From Hermodice carunculata (taxonomy: Eukaryota > Annelida > Polychaeta > Eunicida > Amphinomidae), in the NCBI GenBank assembly GCA_964020975.1, contig OZ026624.1, positions 66,271,008-66,335,007 on the forward strand: a DNA stretch of 64,000 nucleotides. The letters are read 5' to 3'. The number at the start of each line of letters is the position of its first letter. The first letter of the stretch is position 1. Below the pieces are notes generated by a model, which did no database searches, was not told where the DNA came from, and was given only the letters and a program-made list of their open reading frames with translations. Shown here piece after piece: positions 1-10,511 of this stretch. A program made the position numbers and the translations under genes.

Positions 1-393
<393 letters not shown>

Positions 394-420
394 ATGCATG
401 TATGTATGGATATGTATGCT

Positions 421-2820
421 TATTTTCATTTCTGTGTATTTTTCTCCACTTTGGTGTGGATCAAAATTGTTTAAATTATACAAAATGAAAAATATGTGAT
501 ATATGTAAAATTCATATACCTACGTAGAGCAAAAAATGCAATGGGAAGTTTGGATACAGACATAGGCCTATACTGGAGTGTGCGGCAACAACGAAAGCAG
601 CGCGCTCGCACACGAACTGCTCCAGACGAAATAGCAGACCCACATGCGCAGGGAAGTGTCGGAACCATACCACATCATGAACGACATGTTGAAACGGGGA
701 CCTGTATTGACAATATACACCATGACCTAATAAAAGTCTACTGTACACTAAATTGAAAATAAACAGAAATGCTGTAAAAACTGATGCCTGTCATAAGTGA
801 TTCAATGATTTGGTCGTTACAAATTCATTATTGTGGAACGAGATAAAAATAACATTCTTGCTCGTGCCACCAATGACCGTTAGCTGGGTAGCAGGGGGTT
901 GGGGATGGGATGGTAGTGGTGTTATGAGAATGTAAAGTGGAGATGATTACGAGCCTGCTTGACAGTCTCACATCAATGCATCCAGGTATCAACAGAAAAC
1001 TAGAAGAGCCTGGTTTACTCTGTTCTTAAGTTAATAGTCCCTGTTTTAGCTAAAAAAAGCACTGAGCTTTGGAATATAACAGGCAAGCAAATGTAATCAA
1101 CCGCATAAAGCGGATGCGCTGATCGACCGAGGCTGATAAAATAAAAATCATTGCAGACAAGCCAGCTTGCTGAGTGGGGATGAATATACCCCGAGTCACT
1201 AATTAACAGCGGATTGCAAACATTTTGGTTTCAGGAAGTCTCATGAAAATCGGCAACTTCTATAAGATATGCGATACTCATTTCAGATGAAAAACGTCCA
1301 AAAATGCCTCAAATTAGTAAGAGAGAAACAAAGACACGGACAGGTAGCACTACTCACATTCGTTTATATCAATCCAAACTTTTTGGACATATGAATTATC
1401 CTAGCCAGTGTCCTACCCACGCTGTTTAACTGTATTCTCAAAAGTATCCAACTGAATTGTGCTCCCCAAACGCTCCTCTCTATTTAGAAGGCAATTCTAA
1501 GTATAGCTCTCTGGAACAAACAGCTTAAACGATCAGCCGAGACCATGGGCCATGACCTTACCGCATAATATATACCAAGTATAGCCAAGGCAGTCGGGTA
1601 AGCCGGCAGAGTCTTAAATAGGAGAACCATGTGCTCCCAGTTGTTATAAGGGAACATGTCTCCTGACATGATATTGTGCAAAGTAGGGGTCATACGTAGC
1701 CGGGGTCGATCAGTAATTACAAAAAAAATGTGTCAAATTCTGCAAGTTTGTCAGGCCGTTCAAACACTGTCTTTACTCGGAATTTGTGAAAATTAACACT
1801 GATGTGTCTTCTTGCCAACTCCATAGTCAGAAGTGTCTCTTTTTGATAAACGTGCCTTATCTCACAACTCTCAATGCAAATTCCCCCCATCATTCTTGCC
1901 TTCAAGATGAATGCTACAAATTCACACAGTTATATCCACTTTGCTGGAGAAATTCTCAATGTCATGCGACGATAAATACATTCCAAATTTATCCTTAAAC
2001 CACTAGAATCACATCATCATGAAACTCTTTGCCATGATAAGACCAATGACCCTATATCGAAAAGGACTGGGCACTTGCTGTCAATGCCGCCACACAATGA
2101 CATCCAGTTCTGGGTTCAAGAAAAATATAAACAGTGTTTCAGAATGTTAACTCCCCTTAAATTTCATTACTTTTCATTGCATTCCCAGCATGTGTCATTT
2201 CAAGCTATTTCAGACCTATGCAATTTTCGTGTCGCTTTATGTCGGCTGCAGAATTTTTTCATAATTTTTCTTATAGAAGCATAGCAAAGAAATTTCCGTT
2301 TTCTTTTTTTTTTTTCTGATAACCATACCAGAATATACATATTATGACTGGAAAGCCCGGTAAAAATGCAAAATGACACATATGCTTCTGAGGAGCGGTG
2401 GTCGGAAAGTGTACTTTTGAAGCATTTCGAACGCAAACATACACCTTTGTTAAGAATGGTCCACAAACGGAGTTCATACATTCCTTTCGCACAGTCCGTT
2501 TGATTTGTTCAGTTGTATCGGATGACTGCATTACCTGGAAGTGATGAAAACCAATTCATACGCAGAATGTACTATGCATTGTGTTGTGAGTAAATGCTGC
2601 ATTAAATGATTAACAAAGTAGAGATATAGTTGTACTTATTTATGATAAAATCGACTTTGTTGTAATTTCTCAGGTATAGAATAAAAAGAAAATCACCCGG
2701 ATCGTCGGTTGTAACAAAACGAATACTATCGTCTGGATCGCAATACCTCTGCGTTTCGCGCTCAGGCAAGGCGGTGCACACTGAGATGTCTTTTGTACCG
2801 GCGACATGCTGGTATTCGTA
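421..2820. other. unassigned sequence, no gene seen
   Basis: Only scattered open frames under 100 codons, with no recognisable motif and no consistent splice signals. A T-rich run lies near 2305. Short introns or exons of an unknown gene cannot be excluded. Confidence 0.5.
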
Positions 2821-2821
2821 A

Positions 2822-2839
2822 ACACACACACACACACAC
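2822..2839. repeat. (CA)n microsatellite
   Basis: Nine CA units in a row. Confidence 0.95.
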
Positions 2840-2893
2840 CTACCTATCATGTGTACATATCTACGGAAGCCCATGAGTCAACCTAATATCACA

Positions 2894-3345
2894 TTTTTTG
2901 TCATAACAAGATTTTGTTCTTGTTATAACAATATTTTTGCTTGTCATGACAACTTTTTTTCTTGTTATAACAAGAATTTTTTCTTGTAATTACAACTTTT
3001 TTCTTGTTGTAGCAAGATTTTTTCTTGTTATAACAACTTTTTCTTGTTATAACAACTTTTTTCTTGTTATAACAACTTTTTTCTTGTTATAGCAAGATTT
3101 TTTCTTGTTATAACAACTTTTTTCTTGTTATAACAATTTTTTTCCTGTTATTACAACTTTTTTCTTGTTATAACAACTTTTTTCTTGTTAAACCAATTTT
3201 TTTCTTGTTATACCAAGATTTTTCTTGTTATAACAACTTTTTTTTGTTATAACAAGAGTTTTCCTTGTTATGCCAACTTCATTTTTATTATAACAAGATT
3301 TTTTCCTGTCATAACAAGATTTGTTATTTTGCATAACAGTGAAAT
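2894..3345. repeat. tandem array of ~20-bp palindromic unit (CTTGTTATAACAAG core)
   Basis: Around 22 head-to-tail units of about 20 bp. Each has a T-run followed by CTTGTTATAACAA and then C or G. The core CTTGTTATAACAAG is a perfect 14-bp palindrome. Units vary in T-run length and at single bases (for example GTTGTAGCAAG, GTCATAACAAG), so the array is old or drifting. The longest frame in it is a translation of the repeat, not a gene. Because each unit is its own reverse complement, the array has no clear strand and could fold into a comb of small hairpins. Confidence 0.9.
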
Positions 3346-3476
3346 ATTGTATCAAATATTACCATTTACCCATTAGCACTGCTTGTTACGAAGTGGTTTG
3401 ACAACTAAGTAAGTGAGGCATTTCTTTTATTGACACATGAGGTCACTGGTGACCTATTTGTCGTAATACATGTGAT

Positions 3477-3546
3477 GCAGATATTGCAATAACCGTGTTC
3501 ATATGGCACACGTACATAACTATTTCCATTAAACCGTTCTTTTGAC
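3477..3546 (+). mobile_element. partial SINE tail, upstream tandem copy
   Basis: Matches the last ~70 bases of the SINE unit that follows (shared blocks ATAACCGTGTT, ATGGCAC and the closing CCATT/CCGTT). It is the 3' end of a first unit in a tandem SINE arrangement whose head is missing. Confidence 0.6.
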
Positions 3547-3786
3547 GAATGGGGATTTAGTCGAGTGGATATGTGCGTTTTCCATTTCAGCTAGGCGACT
3601 GGTGCCAAAGGTTGCAGGTTCGAGTCCCGCTCGTTCGGAAGATAAAATCTATATTTTCGGCATTTCCTTAATGCTGGTGGATTTGAGTCCCCGATTGTGG
3701 AAATTATATGCCGACCCAGTACATATACTGCATAACCGTGTTTTTATGGCACTCGCACATAAGTACCTCCACTGAGCCATTCACTT
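3546..3786 (+). mobile_element. tRNA-derived SINE unit
   Basis: The first ~92 bases resemble a class II (Leu/Ser-type) tRNA. There is an A box around TAGTCGAGTGG near 3558, a B box GGTTCGAGTCCC at 3618-3629, a T-arm with 4 of 5 pairs, and an acceptor-like 7-bp pairing between 3546-3552 and 3631-3637 that includes two G-U pairs. A ~150-base non-tRNA body follows. The body repeats just upstream and a new head appears at 5623, so the unit (~240 bp) was tandemly arrayed. It is not a functional tRNA: the sequence after the acceptor continues as SINE body, and a second diverged head exists. Known for the class: Pol III transcription from internal A and B boxes, mobilised by LINE proteins. Confidence 0.7.
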
Positions 3787-4557
3787 TTAAGGACAGGTAA
3801 GACACCAAAAACCTTTGCATGGCCGATTTTGAGATTTTCACGGTTTTGACAAGATGAATGTCTTTTCTATTAGTTGTCAAAATTTCAAGCTTTTTACCAA
3901 GGGTAGAAATATGAGAAAAACGCCAAAAACCACACAGTCATGTAGACATCAGAACGTTCATGTGTCTTACTTTTGGTTTTCAGCCGCCAAACGGAACAAT
4001 GCCACCCGCAATCATACTTAACAGTCTATCACGTGGCTGCAGGTAGCAACGGCGAATGGCAAAAGGAGAGTGGTATCACGGCGGCAATGCAAAATCAGGC
4101 GGCATGCCTACAGTATGTTTGTGGGCAGGGAAAAGATGCAAACATGCTAACATATCTTAGACTTAGTGGTTTACATTATAGTTATATTGCTTGTTTTGCG
4201 TTCTAATGAAGGGAGACTTTAAATGTTCAAAAGGAGCGGGAATCGTCAGACAATGTCCCTTCAAAGGCCGTGCCGCGATGGATTACCCCAGTGGTCCTGC
4301 ACACCAAAGACAGGCGGGGGAAAATGGCACTTTAATCAACAATACCCACGTACATAATAATATTTTATCGAAACCCAGGGATGAGGAAATAAAAGTACAA
4401 ATAACACATCGAAATGAGCATGAACGTGAACAACAGAGAAAACACACAAAATAGCGTTACAAAACTTGGGTTGGAAAGAGAAACGAATCTAATTGAGAAA
4501 ATAACTACACAATAATGACAAGCTAACTAAGTAACGTGTACAGACAAGTCTAACAAG

Positions 4558-4968
4558 CTAACTACATAAAGTATACAGATAGGAGTAAATACAATAAAAC
4601 ACTATCCCTAAAAGTGGGATGAAGAGGTAGGGAACGGAAGACCAAACCCGCCATTGGTCCACTGACCACGAGCGGCCGTAGGCTGCCCCACCGAAACAAG
4701 GCAACACAACTTTCCTTGCCAGGCTTGAGGTCACGGGCCCAAAAGGCCGCCTCCATACCCTCCATCGGTCCACTGACCGCGAGCGGCCGTAGGCCGCCCA
4801 CCGAAACATGGCAACACAAATTTCCTTGCCAGGTTTGAGGTCACGGGCCCGAAAGGCCGCCTCCATGATGTCACACTTTGAAACCAGACTGTCACTGTCG
4901 CCATTTGACAGATCGTTGAATAATATTTTCCGTACTTCAAAGGCTCTTTTTTTCATGTGATTGGCCAA
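4558..4968 (-). CDS. hypothetical 136-codon frame with a duplicated ~37-residue block
   Basis: Minus-strand frame starting with a methionine in the sequence MANHMKKRAFEVRK. It contains the 111-bp duplication, but a one-base length difference (GGGCGG against GGGGCAG) makes the two copies read in different frames, so they do not translate to the same peptide. No family is recognised. It ends in a hydrophobic stretch (LFIPLLGIVFYCIYSYLY). It is the longest frame inside the TTAA-flanked element and could be a remnant of its cargo, or chance. There is no evidence of expression and no splice context. Confidence 0.2.
   Translation of the reverse strand: MANHMKKRAFEVRKILFNDLSNGDSDSLVSKCDIMEAAFRARDLKPGKEICVAMFRWAAYGRSRSVDRWRVWRRPFGPVTSSLARKVVLPCFGGAAYGRSWSVDQWRVWSSVPYLFIPLLGIVFYCIYSYLYTLCS
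4650..4871. repeat. tandem duplication, 111-bp period, GC-rich
   Basis: Two copies sharing CACTGACC, GCGGCCGTAGG and CTTGCCAGG blocks, 111 bases apart (37 codons). It is much more GC-rich than the surrounding sequence. It lies inside the TTAA-flanked element, mainly within the minus-strand open frame described next. Confidence 0.85.
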
Positions 4969-5622
4969 GAATTGATTGACAACCTTGCCAAATGTTAAGG
5001 GACGATGTTTACTACGTTTTGTACAAATGTCAGCTCAACTTGAGCAAAAGTTATTGTTTCAGAGGCAAATGATCAACATCAACAGCCTTTGAAGCTTGTT
5101 CTCTCGGAAAGGATAATAGGACGAGAACCCCACCTAAGAATGATAATTCCAAGAAAACGGCTGGGCAAAATTAAGTCTGGTTAACGACTTTTGATTCTGT
5201 AAAGTATGAACTGCAAAAACAATTCACCGATTTTCTAAATGAAGAAAATGAACATCCTGAAAATCAAAGGGAAAATTGAAACGTCAAACTTTGAGGATGG
5301 ATAACAGAAAAACAAAATCAAACATAAAAAGTCACAGCATACATTTTTGTTGCCAATATGTCAGGATTTAGATGCAAGTGTAATTATGATTTGATCACAA
5401 ATAGTTAGTGACTTCTTTCGACATTTATGGGGCGGATGCTTTGCGGTCAACTTTCAATTGTTTATTCAACATTTAACATCACAGACATCCAAATACGGGG
5501 CATATAAATTCTTTGGAGTATGAAGATTACACACATATATGATATGTTATCCTAACGCAAGTACATTTGGAGCTAGGATTGACTATAGTGGGATTTATTT
5601 TTGGTGTCTTACCTATCCTTAA

Positions 5623-5695
5623 GAATGGGGATTTGGTCGAGTGGATTTGTGCATTTCCCATTTCAGCTAAGACAAGTCGATGAAATATTATGATA
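5623..5695 (+). mobile_element. tRNA-derived SINE head, truncated
   Basis: Repeats the head of the unit at 3546 (GAATGGGGATTT, GTCGAGTGGAT, CATTTCAGCTA) but stops before the B box. It is the next tandem SINE unit, separated from its neighbour by the TTAA-flanked element. Confidence 0.65.
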
Positions 5696-5699
5696 CAGT

Positions 5700-6720
5700 A
5701 TGCACCATTAAAAGTACTGTCTAGATTATCCCATGGCAGTGGTCGATTTTCTCTGTGGACCTCTCTGCTTTGGTGTATCGAGATTCTTTTACAGGAATTT
5801 CCTCAGGCAGAACAGTACATTAGGGTCTTTTGTAGACATTAAAGTGACAAACTCATCACCTGGGAGATATTGTTCTGAAGCCCTCTATGTAAAAAGATCT
5901 CTAGCTTTAAACAATATGCATATCGTACAGGTTACCAGGTACTCGATAATAGTTAAAAAGCTCGTGTTGATATTTATATTTCGTTTTGAAGTTGACATGA
6001 TAATCTCGTAAGACGTAAATGTACTTTACTATAGAAGCATGTCGAGGGTGTCTGTGTTCGTATATTTGGAAAGCTACTTTAATGCTAGAAGCTTCACCAC
6101 TTCGAGATGGATTTCTAAAATCTTCAGTTACATGCACCTTAAACGCTGCAGTAGTTTATAGAATGAGAGGGGAAGCACATAAAAAACCAGAGTTTCGCAA
6201 CAACCTGCGTCTTTTACGTCACTGGCTCCTTTTTTTAGAATTCGGAACTATAAATAAGTTCTAGACTTCTGGTTCGGTCGATGAACCCTGCGTTCAGTGA
6301 TATACTCCTAGCAAACAAGAACAAAAACAAAACAAAAACAAAAGAGCACACAAAAAACACAGATTCCCGCATTTGTCAATATGCGGTATGTGTGTAAGGA
6401 TGTGTGTCGGAAGTTTGTTTATATTATTGTGCCAGTGGTTTCATTGCCTCTTTTGGAAGAATATGGTAGTCAAGAAAACGACCTTTTTATTTGTTTGAAG
6501 GCTGCACGCATCAGTCGCGGGTGTGATCACCACGCTTCTGTAAGCAAAAAATCAGGACCCTCTTTGGCATGCTCCTGGTAAAGCTTGCCTATCTTGCCCA
6601 GGAGAATTTGGTTCCACTGGCCTGTTAGCCACTGTGTCATGATCAATTGGTCCAAGGTGGTCGCAGGTCTATGAATATACAAAGATTTGATTGCCACATT
6701 CATGTCTGTGGAAATTGCAC
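5700..6720. other. unassigned sequence with an A-rich patch
   Basis: No gene recognised. An (ACAAAA)-type A-rich patch lies at 6315-6358, which may be an old retroposon tail, but no matching retroposon body is visible upstream. Confidence 0.5.
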
Positions 6721-6723
6721 TGT

Positions 6724-6890
6724 TCAGTAATTCACAAAACCCTGGTTTTGTGAATTACTGAACGTAGCCAAATCCCTGATTTTTGTTAACAAAACCATAG
6801 GTTTTATCACAAAACCCTGGGTTTTGCTTTGTTATTAAATTTTGACAAGATTTTGGACAAAACACAGGGTTTTGTGAATCACTGAACACT
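6724..6890. mobile_element. small MITE with ~22-bp terminal inverted repeats
   Basis: Both ends carry TTCAGTRATTCACAAAACCC in inverted orientation (6724-6745 and about 6868-6889). The left end is itself an almost perfect 40-bp palindrome (6724-6763), so a third copy of the end motif lies inside. A related ACAAAACC/GGTTTTGT block recurs around 6795-6840. There is no coding capacity. Confidence 0.7.
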
Positions 6891-6894
6891 ACCA

Positions 6895-7250
6895 CTTCCA
6901 TAAACGTCCTGCAGGAGCCAAGTCATACACATGACTGTGTTACAAAGCGATATCACACACACAGACTACGAGGACTCGATCCACTAGAATGTTAAATTAA
7001 TTAACATAGTGTGAAAGTGACACAATGCTATCATCACTGTTATTACTTATTATCTACATGTATGGTATATCACAGCATACTACTATACGATACCAACATT
7101 TGAGATGGGTGTAGTGTAGCGGTATGATTACAATACAATTTTATTCAAACCTTTGATCTGTTGAAAGTGTTTAACCTTATTATGCATGGAAATTGTAAAA
7201 ACATCACAATAGAAATTTTTAATGTAGACTTCAATTCATAGTATTGTTCC
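6895..7250. other. unassigned sequence
   Basis: Short non-coding stretch between the MITE and the Tc1-like fossil. No feature recognised. Confidence 0.5.
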
Positions 7251-7263
7251 CTTACTTGACGAC

Positions 7264-7640
7264 CTAGACCATCCCAGTTATGTTAAATGGGGACAGGTTA
7301 GGGAATTGGGAAGGCCATGGCAAAATTTGGATGTTGTGTTGCTGGAGATAATCGTACAGTATGTAGTCATGTACGGTCTTCCTGCAACAGTAGCCTATAA
7401 TGTTGCTGGAACCATTCGGCTGCTGTTGGCAAGACTTCATCCACAGAGGTCCAGCTAAGGGTCTTCCCTCCATCTGAAAGTCTTGGGTCTTCAAGATCCA
7501 GCTTTGCTGTTGCGTCCTTTTGTGTTTTAAAAGCGGTCCCACCACCTGTGTACCACTGACTTTTGACAATATCACACTAGGAAAGGCCAGCCTCCAACAT
7601 GCCAATGATCTTGCCCATGTCGAATTCCCATAGCATTATG
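7264..7640 (-). pseudogene. Tc1/mariner-like transposase fossil
   Basis: The minus-strand translation carries Tc1 hallmarks in the right order. At the N-terminal side are GKIIGMLEAG-like residues (other frame) and SVVHRWWDRF, the first helix-turn-helix. At the C-terminal side is YDYLQQHNIQILPWPSQFPNLSP, matching the conserved DYLQQHNIxxLPWPSxSPDLSPIE block that holds the second and third catalytic positions in Tc1 transposases. The whole relic is only ~125 codons against the usual ~340. The central DDE core is missing, NLSPFN replaces DLSPIE, and at least one frame change is present. Inactive. No terminal repeats were found. Confidence 0.75.
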
Positions 7641-8620
7641 CAATCACCTTGATCCTTGTGTTGCCAGTGGCCTCATAAAGCCCACAGGCACCAAAATACT
7701 GGACACATTTTTCGCACCTTTGTAGCTGTACTCTTTTTTCCGGGACATATTTTGTGACCACCTAGGCATATTCTAAGCTTTCCTGTCCATATTATATAGC
7801 AATTCTTGTGACACTCCTATTTTCCGCACAAACTAATATTTAAAGCAGCCCATGTTAAGCCAATTGGGGGTGCTCTTTTCTTTTCCTTTATTTTTTGGGA
7901 CAGGAGCATATTTGTTCAGTGATTGTGAAACACTGATACGTCAGAATCACAGCATTTTTGAGGATATATAATATACGTTTAGATCAATGCATTATAACAA
8001 ATGTATTCCGATGAATGTTGCCTTTTTATTGAATTCAGAACTGTTTCATTAAAAACGTGCATGGATTGCAAACGTATCACCAAACAAAGCAGAAAATGGG
8101 GTTTTATGGTTGTTTCAGATCCCATATCACCTTTGTTGAATAATAAATATTTAAGGAAAAAAATACATTATCCATATTTTCTTTTCCCACAACCGTCTAT
8201 TTGACTGCAATGTAAACTTTGCTATTTCTCTTTGATTGGCATGTTTTGCAAATAAGTGAAGATTACTGTGGTGGTGTACTTTGTGAGGAATGCGGTGTAC
8301 TACTGTGTTAATAACATCATTGCAACAATACCTCCCGAACAATGCTGATAATAAATTTGAGCCTGTAGACGTCATAAACTACAGAGATGTTTCTCCTTCC
8401 GTGCAGCCTCCTTGGTTAAATGCATTTTGAACGCTGAAAGAGTCATTTTATTCTCAATACTAAATATTGGTGAACACATGAAGCTTCCCATAAACATGCA
8501 GCACTGTGTCATCTTTCAATCATAGTAAGGTTCTGCATTGTTGGTCAAAAGGGAGTCAATATATCCAAATATGCACTTTATCATGCAATATGGTACTTTT
8601 GGATGTAAATGCTAAACCTC
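7641..8620. other. unassigned sequence
   Basis: No gene or repeat recognised. Open frames are under 75 codons. Confidence 0.5.
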
Positions 8621-8624
8621 TACT

Positions 8625-9590
8625 GCGTCTACTTTACAGTGCAGAAGAACCACAAATGACCAAGTCTAAAACTAGGCACAATAGATGGGACCAAGAATTG
8701 AGCAAGGGGATAAGGAGCGGGGGGTGGGGCTTGAAATAGCAGAGTGAGTCATATAACACTTGGGAAATCCCCAGGACTAGATGGTGTGTTGAGCGCATTT
8801 GCCAAGTAAGGATCAGAAAAATTGCTGGAAAGTATGTGGTGGCTGTTTGACAAAGTGTGGGAGACAAGGAAATCATCAGGGCAGTGGAGATGACTGAGGA
8901 TGACTTGTATCCCACACAAGGGGTCAGTTGTGCAGCTTGATCAGTAAAAAGGAATCGTAGCAGCATGAAACATTGGGGAAATTTTTGCACGTACGATGCA
9001 CAAAAGACTGACGATGGTAGATGGAAGAGAATACATGCTTGGGGACATCTAGAGCTATCTACTGTTTTGTTCCTCAAATATCTAGTCATCATATCACCCT
9101 TGGAAGAAATAATTTTTCCAACACGTTTCATTACTATGTGAAATTGGGTACTTTTTAGTATTATACAATATATATTCTATCAAATTATTGTCGCATTAAC
9201 ATGCACTGTATTTTATATATGGGCCTGATGGTCTGAAAAAAAGTTACTTATCTTATTTTATCCTTATCTAGAATGGTTTCGGCCTGGCAGAAGAGTTGTT
9301 GATCATGTTTTTACCTTGTCTCAATTATTAAAAATGGCAAGGAAATAAAAAGAAAGGTGCATATGGCATTTTTTTTGTATTTGAAAAACACACGATAGGG
9401 TGTTAAGAGATGCGGGCGAGAAAATTGGAAAGGTTAGGCTTTGGGGCAGGATTTTGGAATTTTTGAAAGCCTTGTATGCAGATATAAAGTGAATGGTGAG
9501 TCTGGGAGAAATAGAATGGGAGGGAGCGGAGGTGTGTAATGGGTTAAAGCAAGGCTGTGTATTCGTATTCATTTTATTATTATTCAGAAA
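8625..9590 (+). pseudogene. LINE reverse-transcriptase relic (plus strand, two pieces)
   Basis: Piece one (about 8730-8890) translates to LGKSPGLDGVLSAFAK then LLESMWWLFDKVWE, which matches the KSPGxDGVPxxLLKxG block before the fingers of non-LTR reverse transcriptases. Piece two (about 9395-9575) reads RLWGRILEFLKALYADIK and then EGAEVCNGLKQGCVF, matching the RT block around GLRQGCxLSP. Several hundred bases between them do not align and may be an insertion or decay. The palm FADD motif and the endonuclease are not visible. Broken and 5'- and 3'-truncated; clade not assignable. The long minus-strand frame over 8634-9131 is a shadow of this relic. Confidence 0.65.
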
Positions 9591-9599
9591 GTCATGCTC

Positions 9600-10470
9600 T
9601 TGACAGAAGCGCTCAATTAAAGGTGGCGCTGTCCACTGAACAATGGCTTCTCATTAGCATACACATAGGAAAGGTATATCTGTGAAATACAATTCTTATC
9701 TTCTTTTCTACACGCCCACGCCTAGCCATAAGAGCTCGCTGACGCTCGTTAATATGTAATGGGTGTAGCCCAAAAAGCGAGCGAAGCTTTTGACAGTTTT
9801 GTCGGGTGGGGGTGAACGCCGGACCGGACTCAGTCCGGGCCGACCCATTCATATTGCAATGCGTCGTACAACCTGAGTCATTCTGGTCAGGTCCAAGTTC
9901 AAAGTTAACAGTGACATGACCTGAATGAAATAAAGTAGCTCTGGTTGTGCAATCAGAAAACAAACTTCTTTGCAGGGCATGCAAGTTATTTCAAACACAA
10001 AGTGCAGTTCAAGACTGAATTAGTCCCGATTTTTAACGCTGAGTTTGAAGAATTTAATTCGACCGATTATATTTATTTATTTAAACTGGACGGTGGGTGC
10101 AGTGTTGCGTTCATTCTGCTGAATGATAGAAACCAACAACAAGTCATGATGAGCTGTTCGACCTCATTGGTTACTTTGCGTAAAAGGCAATGGCGACCAT
10201 TGAAAACAAGCAACACGTCCGAACTCATCCAGCTGATCTGCGCCGGCTGCCATTACAAAGAAACTCCAAACCCATGCCCGGTAACTCGCTGGTTTCGCCA
10301 GCTCGGTAATTTCAACATTTACACACGTTACCATAAGGGCGACCTTCGCTCGCTATTACAGAAACAATGGTATGGCATGATTCATGAAAACATTTATATC
10401 GCAGCAGGAACACATTAATATATCATAATTATACATTGAAACAGTGATATCATATATTGGTATTATAATT
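9600..10470. other. unassigned sequence with two overlapping unknown frames
   Basis: A plus-strand frame (9945-10418, 157 codons) and a minus-strand frame (9613-9984, 123 codons) are open, but neither shows a domain, signal peptide or membrane segment I recognise. Composition is somewhat less AT-rich than the flanks. They could be exon or transposon remnants; chance is also possible. Confidence 0.3.
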
Positions 10471-10478
10471 CGGAATAG

Positions 10479-10511
10479 CCCCCCCCCCCCCCCCCCCCCA
10501 CACACACACAC
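10479..10511. repeat. C-run followed by (CA)n
   Basis: Twenty-one consecutive C residues, then a short AC run. Such a run is prone to length error in assembly. Confidence 0.95.

Larger units (their letters stand above)
3787..5622. mobile_element. TTAA-flanked DNA element with 25-bp terminal inverted repeats (1.8 kb)
   Basis: Left end at 3787-3811 and right end at 5598-5622 are inverted copies of TTAAGGAYAGGTAAGACACC followed by AAAAA, with one mismatch. TTAA lies at both extreme ends, the target-site duplication used by piggyBac-like transposons. The element sits exactly between the tail of one SINE unit (ending 3786) and the head of the next (starting 5623), so the undisturbed junction can be inferred from the preceding SINE junction at 3540-3550. 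No transposase of any family is recognisable inside; frames are at most 136 codons. It is therefore probably non-autonomous. The terminal GG after TTAA differs from the CCC/CCY usual in piggyBac, so the superfamily is open. Confidence 0.72.

Noticed and set aside
2894-3345. Regular short repeat array that could be mistaken for a CRISPR
   Set aside because: Units are contiguous with no unique spacers, and the DNA is clearly eukaryotic.
3546-3637. Functional tRNA gene
   Set aside because: Boxes A and B and an acceptor-like stem exist, but the sequence continues as a repeated SINE body and a second diverged, truncated head occurs at 5623.
8634-9131. 165-codon minus-strand frame
   Set aside because: It lies antisense to a recognisable LINE reverse-transcriptase block and shows no domain of its own.
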